Assembly: GCA_903865935.1 (NCBI GenBank)
Contig: CAIPLT010000059.1
Coordinates: 40,001 to 104,000 of the forward strand
Direction: 5' to 3'
Origin: Caldifarciminota bacterium
Lineage (GTDB): Bacteria; Hydrothermota; Tepidihabitantia; Tepidihabitantales; CAIPLT01
DNA length: 64,000 nt
The notes under the pieces are model-generated. The model worked only from the letters and a program-made list of their open reading frames with translations. It did not search any database and was not told the DNA's origin. Numbering within the stretch: the first letter of the stretch is position 1; each line of letters opens with the position of its first letter. Shown here one piece after another: positions 1 through 8,665 of the stretch. The translations under genes were made by a program, and so were the position numbers.

Positions 1-151
1 ATTCTATAGGATGAGCTAACCTACTATACTTCAAAAATATTGGATTGTCAAGGCGTATAAGTCAAGCGATGAAAATCATGCAGGGTTTTTAGAAAATATT
101 AAATTAATATTAATTTTTTCCTGTGGACCGGGTTACGTTCTAAATAATGGC

Positions 152-388
152 GTGACAAATGCGGTCTTTAATCTCCTGATAGACCCCATCATATATTCCG
201 TGATAGAAATCGTGTTAGTAATCGGTTTAGCAATCGTATTAATTAACCATTTATATACCGAATTAAGAACTGGGATAAGACCAATATTAGAAATCGTACT
301 TGAATACAAACTTAAAGTACTTCACAATGAATTACTAAAAGTCCCACTAAGAGGATGGGACTATACCCCCTTGTTAAGGGAAATTTGA
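152..388 (+). CDS. possible small membrane protein
   Basis: A 78-residue open frame starting with GTG. It has one hydrophobic stretch at about residues 12-35, followed by a basic and acidic helical-looking tail. I do not recognise a family. There is no convincing ribosome site in front, and the region is AT-rich, so this may be a chance frame. It stands alone upstream of a glycosyltransferase gene on the same strand. If real, it would be a single-pass membrane protein of unknown role. Confidence 0.28.
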   Translation: MTNAVFNLLIDPIIYSVIEIVLVIGLAIVLINHLYTELRTGIRPILEIVLEYKLKVLHNELLKVPLRGWDYTPLLREI

Positions 389-521
389 ACTAACGATATG
401 GAATATAGAATGTTAGGTGAAAAATCGGTTCTAAAAAATGTCTATTTATAGTTCGCATCTTTGAGTCGAGTTACTTTCACCTATTTCTAAAAATTTTTAC
501 CTGTTTCTATTATTGGATGTC

Positions 522-538
522 GTTCGCTACGGGCGAAC
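522..538. repeat. short GC-rich hairpin in intergenic DNA
   Basis: GTTCGC (522-527) pairs with GCGAAC (533-538) around a five-base loop, in a locally GC-rich patch (about 520-566) within AT-rich DNA. The patch ends in a short T run just before the promoter at 572, so it could end transcription from upstream. It resembles in character, but not in sequence, the GC-rich repeat found inside two nearby coding regions. The rest of 389-571 shows nothing recognisable. Confidence 0.35.
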
Positions 539-571
539 TCCATCTACGCTTCGCGTCCGGGCGGGTTTTTA

Positions 572-599
572 TTGACATTTCATCTTAGAGCGGTATTAT
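572..599 (+). promoter_or_regulatory. promoter of the glycosyltransferase gene
   Basis: TTGACA at 572-577 and TATTAT at 594-599, 16 bases apart. The ATG at 614 lies 14 bases after the -10 box, so the mRNA leader would be only a few bases long. Confidence 0.5.
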
Positions 600-613
600 T
601 ATACAAAAATTTA

Positions 614-1744
614 ATGCGAATTCTATTAGTTAGTTCAGCTTTCTGGCCCTATCCGTCTGGTATATCCGAACATGTTTATTATTTAGCCAAAGGCCTTATT
701 AAAAGAGGCCATTGCGTAAAAATCCTGACCACAAATTACCCGTCCAAATGGGAAAGCAGCGAACACGAAGATTTGGATATCACAAGATTTGGCAGGGCGG
801 TTTTAATTCCGCTTAACAAATCTGCCGCAACTTTTCCATTTGGCTTTGATATTCCATATCGCACCAAGCAATTTCTGGGGCATCAAACATTTGATATAAT
901 TCACATGCATGGTTGCTATCCCCCGGAAATTGGGTTCTGGGCACTCAAATATTCTAAAACTATAAATTGTGTGACTTTTCATACGGTCGGATTTAAAAAC
1001 ATCCCGATGGTTAAAACGATTTCTAAAATATTTAAGAAATATGCGGATAAAATTAATGGCAAAATCGCGGTTACGAACATTGCTCAGGTTTGGGCAGAAC
1101 CATTTTCCCCGGGTAAATACCGTGTGATTCCAAATGGGGTTGACTGCGAACGGTTTTCAACAAATGTTCAACCATTGATTAAAAAAGAAAACAATATTTT
1201 TAGAATTCTTTATTTGGGACGATTAGATAAACGAAAAGGAGTTTTGGTAGCGATCAATGCATTTAAGAAAATACACGATAAAATACCGAATACAAAACTC
1301 TATATTGTCGGCGGCGGTCCATTAGAAAAAGAAGCTTGTCAGCTTGCTTGTAATCTTCAGTTAAAAGAGAGCTGTTATTTTCTTGGCTATGTGAAAAGAG
1401 AGGATTTGCCTGGTTATTATGCGAGTGCGGATGTGTATATTGCGCCTGCCTTAGGCGGCGAAGCGCAGGGCATCGTATTATTGGAAGCGATGGCAAGCGG
1501 TCGTGTGGTTGTCGCTTCAGATATCAATGGCTACCGCGAGGTAATCGAAAACGAGAAAACCGGCATATTTTTTATACCCGGTTCTTCAGACGATTTAGCT
1601 GACAAGGTTACTGATATAATAAAAAACGACGAATTACGCAATTCTTTAATGAAAAACAGTCGGGTATCCGCGGAAAAATATTCGTGGGATAAAATTGTCG
1701 CAGAAATTGAGGGATATTATCAGGAACTCATTGAACGAAAATAA
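614..1744 (+). CDS. GT4-family glycosyltransferase
   Basis: A 376-residue GT-B glycosyltransferase that transfers a sugar from a nucleotide-sugar to a glycan, lipid or protein acceptor that cannot be named from sequence. The start at 614 gives the typical N-terminus MRILLVSSAFWPYPSG, with the glycine-rich acceptor-side loop. The C-terminal Rossmann domain begins near 'ILYLGRLDKRKG' and carries the EX7E-type donor site ('GEAQGIVLLEAMASG'). A longer TTG start at 572 would run through the promoter, so I prefer 614. The gene overlaps the following methyltransferase by 14 bases, suggesting one transcript and perhaps joint action in surface-glycan or glycolipid synthesis. Confidence 0.85.
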   Translation: MRILLVSSAFWPYPSGISEHVYYLAKGLIKRGHCVKILTTNYPSKWESSEHEDLDITRFGRAVLIPLNKSAATFPFGFDIPYRTKQFLGHQTFDIIHMHGCYPPEIGFWALKYSKTINCVTFHTVGFKNIPMVKTISKIFKKYADKINGKIAVTNIAQVWAEPFSPGKYRVIPNGVDCERFSTNVQPLIKKENNIFRILYLGRLDKRKGVLVAINAFKKIHDKIPNTKLYIVGGGPLEKEACQLACNLQLKESCYFLGYVKREDLPGYYASADVYIAPALGGEAQGIVLLEAMASGRVVVASDINGYREVIENEKTGIFFIPGSSDDLADKVTDIIKNDELRNSLMKNSRVSAEKYSWDKIVAEIEGYYQELIERK

Positions 1745-2387
1745 TTATTCGTCCGAATATTTTGAGCATATCGAAAAAGGGTATTATCCGTTTTCTTATT
1801 TACGCGACCGAGTAATAATACATTTTGTCAAGAAATTAATACCGAACCGTGGCTCCGCCCCGAGGCGAGAAGGCAAACGAATTTTAGAAATTGGGTGCGG
1901 AACCGGCCGATGCATCACCCAGATAGAAAATGACTACGAGACTTATGGCATGGATATTTCTGCCCACGCGATTACCGAGGCAAAAAAGAGGTCGCGGGCA
2001 ACTTCATTTTTGACCGCATCACTTGAGGCGTGCGATTCTTTTTCAGTTCAGTTTGATGGAATCATCGCAATAAATGTGATTGAACACCTGGCAAATCCTG
2101 AAGAGATATTACAAAAGATAAATTCAGTGTTAAAAAAAGGCGGGCTTCTATTTATTCACCTGCCGACCGCTTCTAATAAGTTGAGCAAATTTTTACTCGA
2201 CCGATTTTACAAAGACGATACACACGTCTATATTCCTTCGATAAATAATTTGAACTTGGCAATAAACAGAGCCGGGTTTCAGCAGATTTATCAACGTTCC
2301 GGAAGTTTCATTTTTCTGCCGATTTCCAATCAGAAGGTGCTGGAGATTACACCGCCTTATTTTGGCATCTATAAGAAAACCCAGTAA
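1731..2387 (+). CDS. class I SAM-dependent methyltransferase
   Basis: About 218 residues, with motif I 'ILEIGCGTG', an acidic 'MDIS' after strand 2 and 'IIAINVIEHLANPEEIL' as motif IV region, typical of UbiE/Methyltransf_11-type small-molecule or glycan methyltransferases. The substrate is unknown. I chose the TTG at 1731, preceded by AGGA. A TTG at 1695 is possible but buried in the upstream gene. An insert translating as about eight residues ('RGSAPRRE') lies just before motif I and is encoded by a GC-rich repeat (1847-1870) also found in parA. Overlap with the glycosyltransferase suggests a shared pathway. Confidence 0.78.
   Translation: MNENNYSSEYFEHIEKGYYPFSYLRDRVIIHFVKKLIPNRGSAPRREGKRILEIGCGTGRCITQIENDYETYGMDISAHAITEAKKRSRATSFLTASLEACDSFSVQFDGIIAINVIEHLANPEEILQKINSVLKKGGLLFIHLPTASNKLSKFLLDRFYKDDTHVYIPSINNLNLAINRAGFQQIYQRSGSFIFLPISNQKVLEITPPYFGIYKKTQ
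1847..1870 (+). repeat. 24-base GC-rich repeat inside a coding region (copy 1)
   Basis: This 24-base segment matches the reverse complement of 4724-4747 with a single mismatch. Its core forms a TCGCC/GGCGA-type stem with a four-base loop. It keeps the methyltransferase frame open, adding residues just before the SAM-binding motif. It behaves like a small protein-coding palindromic element. Confidence 0.7.
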
Positions 2388-2398
2388 ATTTTACCAAT

Positions 2399-2426
2399 TT
2401 GACATTTCCGATGCTTTTGTTATGAT
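2399..2426 (+). promoter_or_regulatory. promoter of the CCA-adding-type enzyme gene
   Basis: TTGACA at 2399-2404 and TATGAT at 2421-2426 with 16 bases between. The ATG at 2441 is 14 bases further, giving a very short leader without a Shine-Dalgarno site. Confidence 0.5.
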
Positions 2427-2440
2427 TGTTAATTATAGAT

Positions 2441-3826
2441 ATGATTAAAACTAAACATATTTCCGATAAAGAATTCTTATCAAAAGAGCTTTACAAAACC
2501 GCAATCGAACCAGTACTAAGTATTGACAGCACAAGAAAAATATATCTAGTCGGCGGAGCGATTCGTGATTTGCTTTTGAATAAGACACCATGCGATTTTG
2601 ATTTTGCGGTATCGGGCAGCGGTATTGAATTTGCCAGGAAATTTGCCAAAAAAGTTCGCGGTAGTTTTGTTCTGTTGTCGGAAAAAGACGATGAAGCAAG
2701 AGTAGTTCTGCACAAGACAATAACCTTTGATTTTAACGGCTTTGGCGATAAAAGAATCAGTGATGATTTAGTACGCCGAGATTTCACGATTAACGCCCTG
2801 GCGCTTAATCTTAAAAAACCCGACAATATCATTGATTATTTTCATGGATTGCATCATCTTAAACACAAAACAATCGCACCGGTAAGCGAAAACTCATTGA
2901 AACTCGACCCGCTGCGGATATTGCGGGCATTTCGCCATGCGCTTGAACTTAATTTCAAAGTTGATAAAAAAGTTCTCTTGCTTGCCAAAGAAATAAGCTT
3001 AAATGATATCGCGTCCGAGCGTATTTCCTATGAGTTATTAAGAATATGCGAATGTCCTAAATCTTATTCATATGTAAAACCGCTCTATAAATTAAATCTC
3101 TTAGAGCAAATATTCCCATCGGCGCATGAACTTTTACTGGATAAAGATTTATTCGGACATTCTTTGCGTACTTATAAAACGGTTGAAACGCTGGTATCAA
3201 ATAAAAGTTATTTCAGCCAATTCTCCAGCGAATTTGAAAACTATTTTAATAATTTCACATATCGCAAGGCATTACTGAAAATTGCCGGGTTACTGCACGA
3301 TATTGCCAAACCCCACACGCAGTTTACAACCGATGAAGGCGATATGCATTTTTATGGTCATGATAACCTGGGCGCGAAAATCGTGCAGCGGCTCGGTTAT
3401 GAAAAACTGAGACTGTCGCGTAAACAGGTTCAGATGTTAAAAACTTTAGTTCAAAACCATATGCGGTTACACCTTTTAGCGACTGCTCCGGAATTGACCG
3501 ACCGTGCAATCCGCAGGTTCTTTCGCGATTTGGGTGATGAGTTTCTCGGTTTGATGATACTCACTTTTGCCGATGGTTATGCAACTGCCAAAATGACCGG
3601 ACACTTAGAACGCACATTTACGAGAATGATGCAGCTTAAAGCGGCCGACGATTCGAAAAAGAAAATAAAACGTATAATTACCGGCGATGATTTAATCGCG
3701 CTCGGTTACAAACCAGGACCTCCGTTTGCACCGATTTTACAGGAGCTGGAAGAATTACAATTAGATGGTAAAATAACAACAAAACAAGACGGTATTGAAT
3801 ATATTAAAAATCATTTCCCAAAGTAA
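2441..3826 (+). CDS. CCA-adding / poly(A) polymerase-family nucleotidyltransferase with HD domain
   Basis: A 461-residue class II tRNA nucleotidyltransferase-type protein. The N-terminal head has 'LVGGAIRDLLL' and the metal-binding 'DFDFAV' motif. It is followed by 'RRDFTINALAL' and the RNA-binding region 'DPLRILRAFRHA'. A C-terminal HD hydrolase domain starts at 'GLLHDIAKPHTQF'. Family members add or repair the CCA end of tRNA, and HD-containing versions may also trim 2',3'-phosphates. The tRNA-Sec here encodes its own CCA, so repair is as likely as synthesis. A TTG at 2426 would extend the protein by five residues, but the ATG fits the promoter better. Confidence 0.85.
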   Translation: MIKTKHISDKEFLSKELYKTAIEPVLSIDSTRKIYLVGGAIRDLLLNKTPCDFDFAVSGSGIEFARKFAKKVRGSFVLLSEKDDEARVVLHKTITFDFNGFGDKRISDDLVRRDFTINALALNLKKPDNIIDYFHGLHHLKHKTIAPVSENSLKLDPLRILRAFRHALELNFKVDKKVLLLAKEISLNDIASERISYELLRICECPKSYSYVKPLYKLNLLEQIFPSAHELLLDKDLFGHSLRTYKTVETLVSNKSYFSQFSSEFENYFNNFTYRKALLKIAGLLHDIAKPHTQFTTDEGDMHFYGHDNLGAKIVQRLGYEKLRLSRKQVQMLKTLVQNHMRLHLLATAPELTDRAIRRFFRDLGDEFLGLMILTFADGYATAKMTGHLERTFTRMMQLKAADDSKKKIKRIITGDDLIALGYKPGPPFAPILQELEELQLDGKITTKQDGIEYIKNHFPK

Positions 3827-3954
3827 ACCCCCCCACCTCTTCCATGGAATTATTTATATTAATTCTTAGTGTCGGTGTTAACGTAATATCTTTGTGAAAA
3901 CAGGTGCGGGGTAAAATACTTGACTTTACAAGAAAATCAGATTAATTTAATCTA

Positions 3955-4839
3955 ATGGGCACAAAAATAGTTGCGGTTGCTAACCAGAAGGGCGGAGTCG
4001 GAAAAACAACCACCGCGATTAATTTCAGCGCGGCCTTAGCTTTAGAAGAACAAAGCGTACTTTTAGTTGACCTTGATCCGCAGGCTCATTCGACCTTGGG
4101 ACTTGGAGTCCAAAAACAGAGCGTAACAAAATCAGTATACGATGCGATATTAGACGAGACCAAAACCAAAGATGTTTATATTAAAATTGATAAGAATTTG
4201 GATTTATTACCTTCATCGATATCATTAGCTGGTGCAGAAGTAGAACTGGTACCGCTTTTGGATAGAGAAAATCGCCTGAGGCGGGCTTTGGCAACGATAT
4301 CAAATGTCTATTCTTATGTGATAATCGATTGTCCGCCAACCCTGGGATTAATTACGATAAACGGACTGGCTGCCGCGGATAGCGTATTGGTGCCGATTCA
4401 ATGTGAATATTATGCTTTGGAGGGTATCGTTCGTTTGCTCGATACAATAAATCTAGTAAAAAAGCATCTTAATCCGACGATTGAAATAGAAGGGGTAGTT
4501 TTAACGATGTATTCAAAGCATATAAATCTTTCATTACAGGTTGCCGCCGAAATCAGAAAATATTTCACAAACAAAGTGTATGAAACGACAATCCCACGCT
4601 CGGTTCGTTTGGCCGAAGCACCAAGTTTTGGAAAATCAATATTCCAATACGACCACAATTCATCCGGAGCGATTGCCTACCGAGCATTAGCACAAGAGTT
4701 CCTTGCTCGACAAAATAATACCATCTCGCCTCGGGGCGAAGCCACGGGTAGATCAGAACAAGTTAGTCAAACCAATGTCGGTAATAATATTATTAATGAA
4801 CTTGAAAAAAACTCGGAGAAAAATAATGGAGAACAATGA
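3955..4839 (+). CDS. parA: ParA/Soj chromosome-partitioning ATPase
   Basis: A 294-residue ParA. The deviant Walker A 'NQKGGVGKTTTAIN' sits at the N-terminus, with 'LLVDLDPQAHST' (Walker A') and 'YVIIDCPPTLG' (Walker B) following. ParA forms ATP-dependent dimers on DNA and segregates ParB-bound origins. The C-terminal tail (about residues 255-294) is low-complexity and partly encoded by a GC-rich repeat (4724-4747), an unusual addition. The stop overlaps the parB start as ATGA, so the two are co-translated. A TTGACT at 3920 could be the -35 box. The leader has no clear ribosome site. Confidence 0.95.
   Translation: MGTKIVAVANQKGGVGKTTTAINFSAALALEEQSVLLVDLDPQAHSTLGLGVQKQSVTKSVYDAILDETKTKDVYIKIDKNLDLLPSSISLAGAEVELVPLLDRENRLRRALATISNVYSYVIIDCPPTLGLITINGLAAADSVLVPIQCEYYALEGIVRLLDTINLVKKHLNPTIEIEGVVLTMYSKHINLSLQVAAEIRKYFTNKVYETTIPRSVRLAEAPSFGKSIFQYDHNSSGAIAYRALAQEFLARQNNTISPRGEATGRSEQVSQTNVGNNIINELEKNSEKNNGEQ
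4724..4747 (-). repeat. 24-base GC-rich repeat inside parA (copy 2)
   Basis: Inverted copy of 1847-1870 with one mismatch. Here it encodes part of the ParA C-terminal tail ('SPRGEAT'). It contains a TCGCC-TCGG-GGCGA hairpin. Finding the same element in frame in two unrelated genes 2.9 kb apart, in opposite orientations, points to a mobile or amplified palindromic element tolerated in coding DNA. Confidence 0.7.
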
Positions 4840-5726
4840 GTAAAAAAGCATTAGGAAAAGGAATTTTTGCATTAATCCCGCAATCGCCGGACAAAATTGA
4901 AACCGAGCCGGACATTGTAAAATATTTATCGGTTACTGAAATCAAACCAAATCCATATCAGCCGCGAAAAAATCCACAAGAAAACCTATCCGATTTGGTC
5001 GCTTCGATAAAAGAAAAAGGGGTGTTGCAGCCGGTCGTGGTGCGAACGCGAAAAGAAGTCAATGCGGAGGCGATTAATTATGAATTGGTTGTTGGCGAAC
5101 GACGGCTCCGCGCCGCAATTGAAGCAGGCTTGAATGAAATTCCGGCAATCGTCAAAGATATGACCGAAATTGAAATGGTCGAGTGGTCGTTAATTGAAAA
5201 TATTCAGCGCGCGGATTTAAATGTAATCGAAGAAGCGCTTGCCTACAAGCAATTATTAGAAGTTTTTTCAATGACGCACGAGATGATTGCCCAGAAAGTA
5301 GGTAAAGAACGTTCGACCATAACAAATGCCCTGCGACTTCTAACTCTACCCGAGTCAATACAAATATATTTATCACAAGGTAAAATAACCCAAGGTCATG
5401 GACGGGCGCTTTTAGCCATTACTGACCGCAAACAACAGGAAGAAATTTGCGCACGGATTATTCGTGAAGGTCTATCCGTACGCGCTACCGAACAATTATG
5501 TCAGTCTGGAGTAAAAACCCGCTCGCGAATGAAAAAATTGCCACAGGACGCGGTTCAAAAAGACGTGCATATTGTTGCTTTAGAGGAACAGCTTCAGGAA
5601 TTTCTGCGTACGCGCGTGAGGATATTAAAATCAGCTCAGCGCGGCACAGTTTCCATCGAATTTTATTCCGATGATGATTTAACGCGTCTGATAAGATTAA
5701 TCACGGGCAATAAAACAAATTTATGA
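4836..5726 (+). CDS. parB: ParB/Spo0J partition protein
   Basis: A 296-residue ParB. The start has 'KKALGKGIFALI', which resembles the usual N-terminal ParA-stimulating GLGRGLxALI peptide. The ParB/Srx CTP-binding domain follows, with 'IKPNPYQPRK', 'LQPVVVR' and 'LVVGERRLRAA', then the 'ENIQRADLN' region and a helix-turn-helix around 'QKVGKERSTITNALRLL'. It binds parS and spreads on DNA to load segregation complexes. It overlaps parA by four bases and the next gene by four, making a tight three-gene operon. No parS site was identified by eye. Confidence 0.95.
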   Translation: MSKKALGKGIFALIPQSPDKIETEPDIVKYLSVTEIKPNPYQPRKNPQENLSDLVASIKEKGVLQPVVVRTRKEVNAEAINYELVVGERRLRAAIEAGLNEIPAIVKDMTEIEMVEWSLIENIQRADLNVIEEALAYKQLLEVFSMTHEMIAQKVGKERSTITNALRLLTLPESIQIYLSQGKITQGHGRALLAITDRKQQEEICARIIREGLSVRATEQLCQSGVKTRSRMKKLPQDAVQKDVHIVALEEQLQEFLRTRVRILKSAQRGTVSIEFYSDDDLTRLIRLITGNKTNL

Positions 5727-6499
5727 GACGAGAGGTCGAAGTAATTGTCACCCCTCTTTATAAAACAAGAACTTATCAGAGACGATTTACGCTCTGGCAA
5801 ATACGGTTAATTGTTATTGGCGCCGCCCTATTCGTTATCTTGGCCGCCCTTGGAATCTATCTTTTGCATTATACAAGTCAACAAAATATTGCTTTAAGAT
5901 ATCTGTATCAACGTAATTTTCAATTGGAAGCCGAAGCAAGTAAAATCGGTGAGCTTCAAAATAAACTAAGAAGTCTTGAGACAGAACGGCAAAAAATCGC
6001 GATAATGCTGGGTGCGGATAAAAATCCTCCGCCGCTTGATTTAGCAAAGTTAGAAGAGAGTTATACCCCTTATCAGGAACCGCAGAAATCAACTTCCAGT
6101 TCCGTGTTTCAGGTTGCGCCAACCACCGGTTATATAATCTCGCGCGGTTTTAGCAAAACACATACGGGATTAGATTTTGCCACGCAATTGGGAATGCCGG
6201 TGTTTGCTGTTGCAACGGGTCAGGTCGAAGATGTTGGGACAGATACTTTTTATGGTAATTATATTAAGTTGGATGTCGGTGGTAATTATAAAGTTTTTTA
6301 TGGCCATTTGTACAAAACAATAAAATCAAAAGGCGAACAAGTATCAGCCGGCGATATTATCGGATATGTCGGAAATTCTGGTAGGTCTTCAGCTCCGCAT
6401 TTGCATTTAGAAATATGGCAAATTACAGGTGGCAAGCCAACTGTTCTAGACCCGGGAAAAGAGCTGAAAGGCATTATTAAATCCGGCCCACCGCAATAA
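5723..6499 (+). CDS. membrane-anchored M23 (LytM) peptidase-family protein
   Basis: A 258-residue protein. It has a short cytoplasmic N-terminus, one membrane segment at about residues 24-46, a coiled coil at about 60-90 and a C-terminal LytM domain. The zinc ligands appear complete: 'HTGLDFA' (HxxxD), 'GHLY' and 'HLHLEIW' (HxH), so it is likely an active peptidoglycan endopeptidase. The ATGA overlap with parB places cell-wall remodelling in the chromosome-partition operon, possibly linking segregation to division. Confidence 0.88.
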   Translation: MRREVEVIVTPLYKTRTYQRRFTLWQIRLIVIGAALFVILAALGIYLLHYTSQQNIALRYLYQRNFQLEAEASKIGELQNKLRSLETERQKIAIMLGADKNPPPLDLAKLEESYTPYQEPQKSTSSSVFQVAPTTGYIISRGFSKTHTGLDFATQLGMPVFAVATGQVEDVGTDTFYGNYIKLDVGGNYKVFYGHLYKTIKSKGEQVSAGDIIGYVGNSGRSSAPHLHLEIWQITGGKPTVLDPGKELKGIIKSGPPQ

Positions 6500-6513
6500 A
6501 ATCAAATAATCTT

Positions 6514-6981
6514 TTACTGCTCAATTAATTTTCTGACCCGCTCCTGCATATTTTTTTGATGTGTTCCAGCCCAATAGATTTTTTGGCACTTGGGGCAGCA
6601 AGAAAACTCATCTTTAGTCTGAAAGATGTAAAAAGGTACCCTGCCTTTTATCTGTTCCTTTTTTACCGAAACCAATATTTCATTACAAGCAAGACAGCGG
6701 CTAAAAGGTTTTATATCGATTTTGAGCTTAAAAGACTTCATAACCTGAGCGATTTGCTCATCAATATACTCGCTGTTAATAAAAACGACTTCAGAATAAT
6801 TTTTTAATTTGGTATTGCGGGTCAGGACTATTCTATTCTCAGATTGCGCAAGTTTTAATAATATCATCGGGTTGCGCAACTCATCGGTCTGAGGATTAAT
6901 ATAGCGAGTATCGAATCCGAGTAATCTTAATTCTCGGGCTAATTTGCCGAGCATGAAATCTACTAAAAATTTAATAATCAT
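6514..6981 (-). CDS. Mut7-C RNase-domain protein
   Basis: A 155-residue protein starting 'IKFLVDFMLGKLARELRLLG', typical of Mut7-C (DUF82), a PIN-like fold. Acidic residues at the start (D near residue 8, E near 17) and 'VLTRNTKL' fit the family. The C-terminal zinc ribbon shows 'CLACNEIL' and 'CCPKCQKIYW'. The family is predicted to be ribonucleases; the substrate is unknown. It is convergent with the M23 gene, 14 bases apart, and stands alone on this strand. Confidence 0.82.
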   Translation of the reverse strand: MIIKFLVDFMLGKLARELRLLGFDTRYINPQTDELRNPMILLKLAQSENRIVLTRNTKLKNYSEVVFINSEYIDEQIAQVMKSFKLKIDIKPFSRCLACNEILVSVKKEQIKGRVPFYIFQTKDEFSCCPKCQKIYWAGTHQKNMQERVRKLIEQ

Positions 6982-7048
6982 ACCACTAAATTAATATTAA
7001 GCCTGCCGATACATTTTGACAAGAGGAAACCCCGGGAAAATAAAAAAA

Positions 7049-7190
7049 GGAATTAGGGAAAGTGGGGTCAAGTTCTCAGACGGCTTGAAAGGAGGTTTAC
7101 ATTGCACCGCTATTCGGGGTTTGAATAGCAGCGAAGGAGGTTAAGATGCTTTTTAGGGTGGGCGCCTGAGAACACCTTTCCCTAATCCCT
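7049..7190 (-). ncRNA. candidate structured small RNA with two anti-SD motifs
   Basis: 7052-7062 pairs perfectly over 11 bases with 7176-7186, and 7072-7079 pairs perfectly over 8 bases with 7166-7173. Inside is a hairpin of GCTATTC (7109-7115) with GAATAGC (7123-7129). On the minus strand the closing stem is followed by a run of seven T, then ATTTT, as in an intrinsic terminator, so I assign that strand. That RNA would show ACCTCC twice (complement of 7091-7096 and 7137-7142), matching the anti-Shine-Dalgarno sequence of 16S rRNA. I do not recognise a known family: SRP, 6S, tmRNA and common riboswitch cores were looked for and not seen. Confidence 0.5.
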
Positions 7191-7322
7191 AAATATTAGA
7201 CTAAATAAATTGTTAAAAGAAGCAATTACTTAACGTATTCAATTATATCTTAAAAACCATTAATGTCAATAACCGATAAAATAAAACTTGACAGATTAAT
7301 GATTTGATAATATGCTGATACG

Positions 7323-7418
7323 ATGAAAAGTAATATTAAAAAAACAAGCCGATTAGACCAATGTTGTATGATGAAATTGGATAACTGGCATAATTATATG
7401 AAGAATAAAATAAGTTAG
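7323..7418 (+). CDS. possible 31-residue leader peptide
   Basis: A short ATG frame of 31 residues ending just before the SD of the membrane-protein gene at 7431. A TTGACA at 7288 and a possible -10 at 7311 (TATGCT) lie in front. It has two adjacent cysteines and no recognisable motif. It could simply be leader sequence. The rest of 6982-7430 holds the candidate ncRNA and this promoter region. Confidence 0.2.
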   Translation: MKSNIKKTSRLDQCCMMKLDNWHNYMKNKIS

Positions 7419-7430
7419 ATAGGGGGTAAA

Positions 7431-8567
7431 ATGACACAATTACATTATAATTACAAAGATGTGTTTCGATGTCTCAGATTAGGATTTAGCGCTAAAAAGA
7501 TTGCGATGATGGTCTGGGGCTATATACTTGCGATGGTCGGTTACGTGATAGTTTCATATATCGCTTATCTATCAATGAGCTGGACATTGGCAGAAATCTG
7601 GGATGCCTATCGGTTATTTCCAGTGCCGGAATCATTAACCTGGTATGCCGGGATAATCTGGCTGATTGGGGCAATATACGCTTTGTGTGTAATATTGATT
7701 AGCGGAACAGCGATATCCAAAGTGACATTCGAACAATTAAAAGGCGATGATTTTTATCAGATGTCCAAAGCATATAAATATGCGATGCAACGGGGAAAAT
7801 CAATCATCATGAGTCCGCTATTGGTAATCCTGTTTATTATATCAATAGTTGTCGCCGGATTAATTTTATCCCTGCTTGGGGCAATACCGTATTTTGGCGA
7901 AATCTTTACCGGTCTTATGATAATACCAGCGTTTGGCGCATCATTATTCATCGTGTACCTGTTCATCGTGTTCGCATTTACAATTGCGTTTGCACCGGCG
8001 ATTGTCGCGGCAACCGGCAACGACACATTTGACACATTATTTGAAGTATTTTCAATGATTAATGACCAGCCGGCAAGATTAGTATGGTATACGATAATCG
8101 CAGGAGTAATGGCGAAATTTGGGATGATAGTGCTTGGCGCGGCAACGCGAATTGCGGTCAATGTGGGGGCAAATATATTATCGGTCTTTATGGGGGGTAA
8201 GTTTATTGATGTGCTATATAACGTAGCGTCAACGTTTAAGTTTACGATTCCATACTGGTGTCCAGAGCCATTCGGTCGTTTAGCCGAAACAATGATAAAC
8301 ACGATGTTTGGCTCGGCGATACTTTTCCCTCCTTCATATCAACATATTAATATCGCAATACTGCTCGCCACTATTTTTGTAGCGATTGCTTATTATCTAA
8401 TAATTTTGTTTGTGGTGGCGTATGGTTCAACTGTCTGGTTTACCGGCGCGTTTGCGACATATTTGGTAATTGTAAAAAAGAAGGACGACCGGAATTTATT
8501 AGAAACCAAGGAAGAAAAATTTAGTACCGCTGAAGAAAAAGCAGCGGAGACCTCGGTTCAAACGTAG
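7431..8567 (+). CDS. polytopic membrane protein, function unknown
   Basis: A 378-residue integral membrane protein with roughly seven hydrophobic segments (near residues 25-50, 70-90, 130-155, 165-195, 220-245, 255-275, 310-350) and a charged cytoplasmic tail rich in Lys and Glu. A good AGGGGG ribosome site precedes the ATG. The alternation of long loops and Gly/Ala-rich helices resembles DUF975-like or glycerophosphoryl-diester-associated membrane domains, but I cannot assign a family. It stands alone between a candidate ncRNA and a DUF89 gene. Confidence 0.75.
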   Translation: MTQLHYNYKDVFRCLRLGFSAKKIAMMVWGYILAMVGYVIVSYIAYLSMSWTLAEIWDAYRLFPVPESLTWYAGIIWLIGAIYALCVILISGTAISKVTFEQLKGDDFYQMSKAYKYAMQRGKSIIMSPLLVILFIISIVVAGLILSLLGAIPYFGEIFTGLMIIPAFGASLFIVYLFIVFAFTIAFAPAIVAATGNDTFDTLFEVFSMINDQPARLVWYTIIAGVMAKFGMIVLGAATRIAVNVGANILSVFMGGKFIDVLYNVASTFKFTIPYWCPEPFGRLAETMINTMFGSAILFPPSYQHINIAILLATIFVAIAYYLIILFVVAYGSTVWFTGAFATYLVIVKKKDDRNLLETKEEKFSTAEEKAAETSVQT

Positions 8568-8665
8568 CGTTAATCGGAAACTATTAATTAATTCATAACA
8601 AAGTTTTAAATAGTAGGGTAAAATTAACATTTTCAATTGTTAAAATTCATGTATAATATTTGATT

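Noticed and set aside
7049..7190. Known RNA families (SRP RNA, 6S RNA, tmRNA, TPP/glycine/FMN riboswitches)
   Set aside because: The diagnostic conserved cores of these families were not found, so it is left as an unassigned structured RNA.
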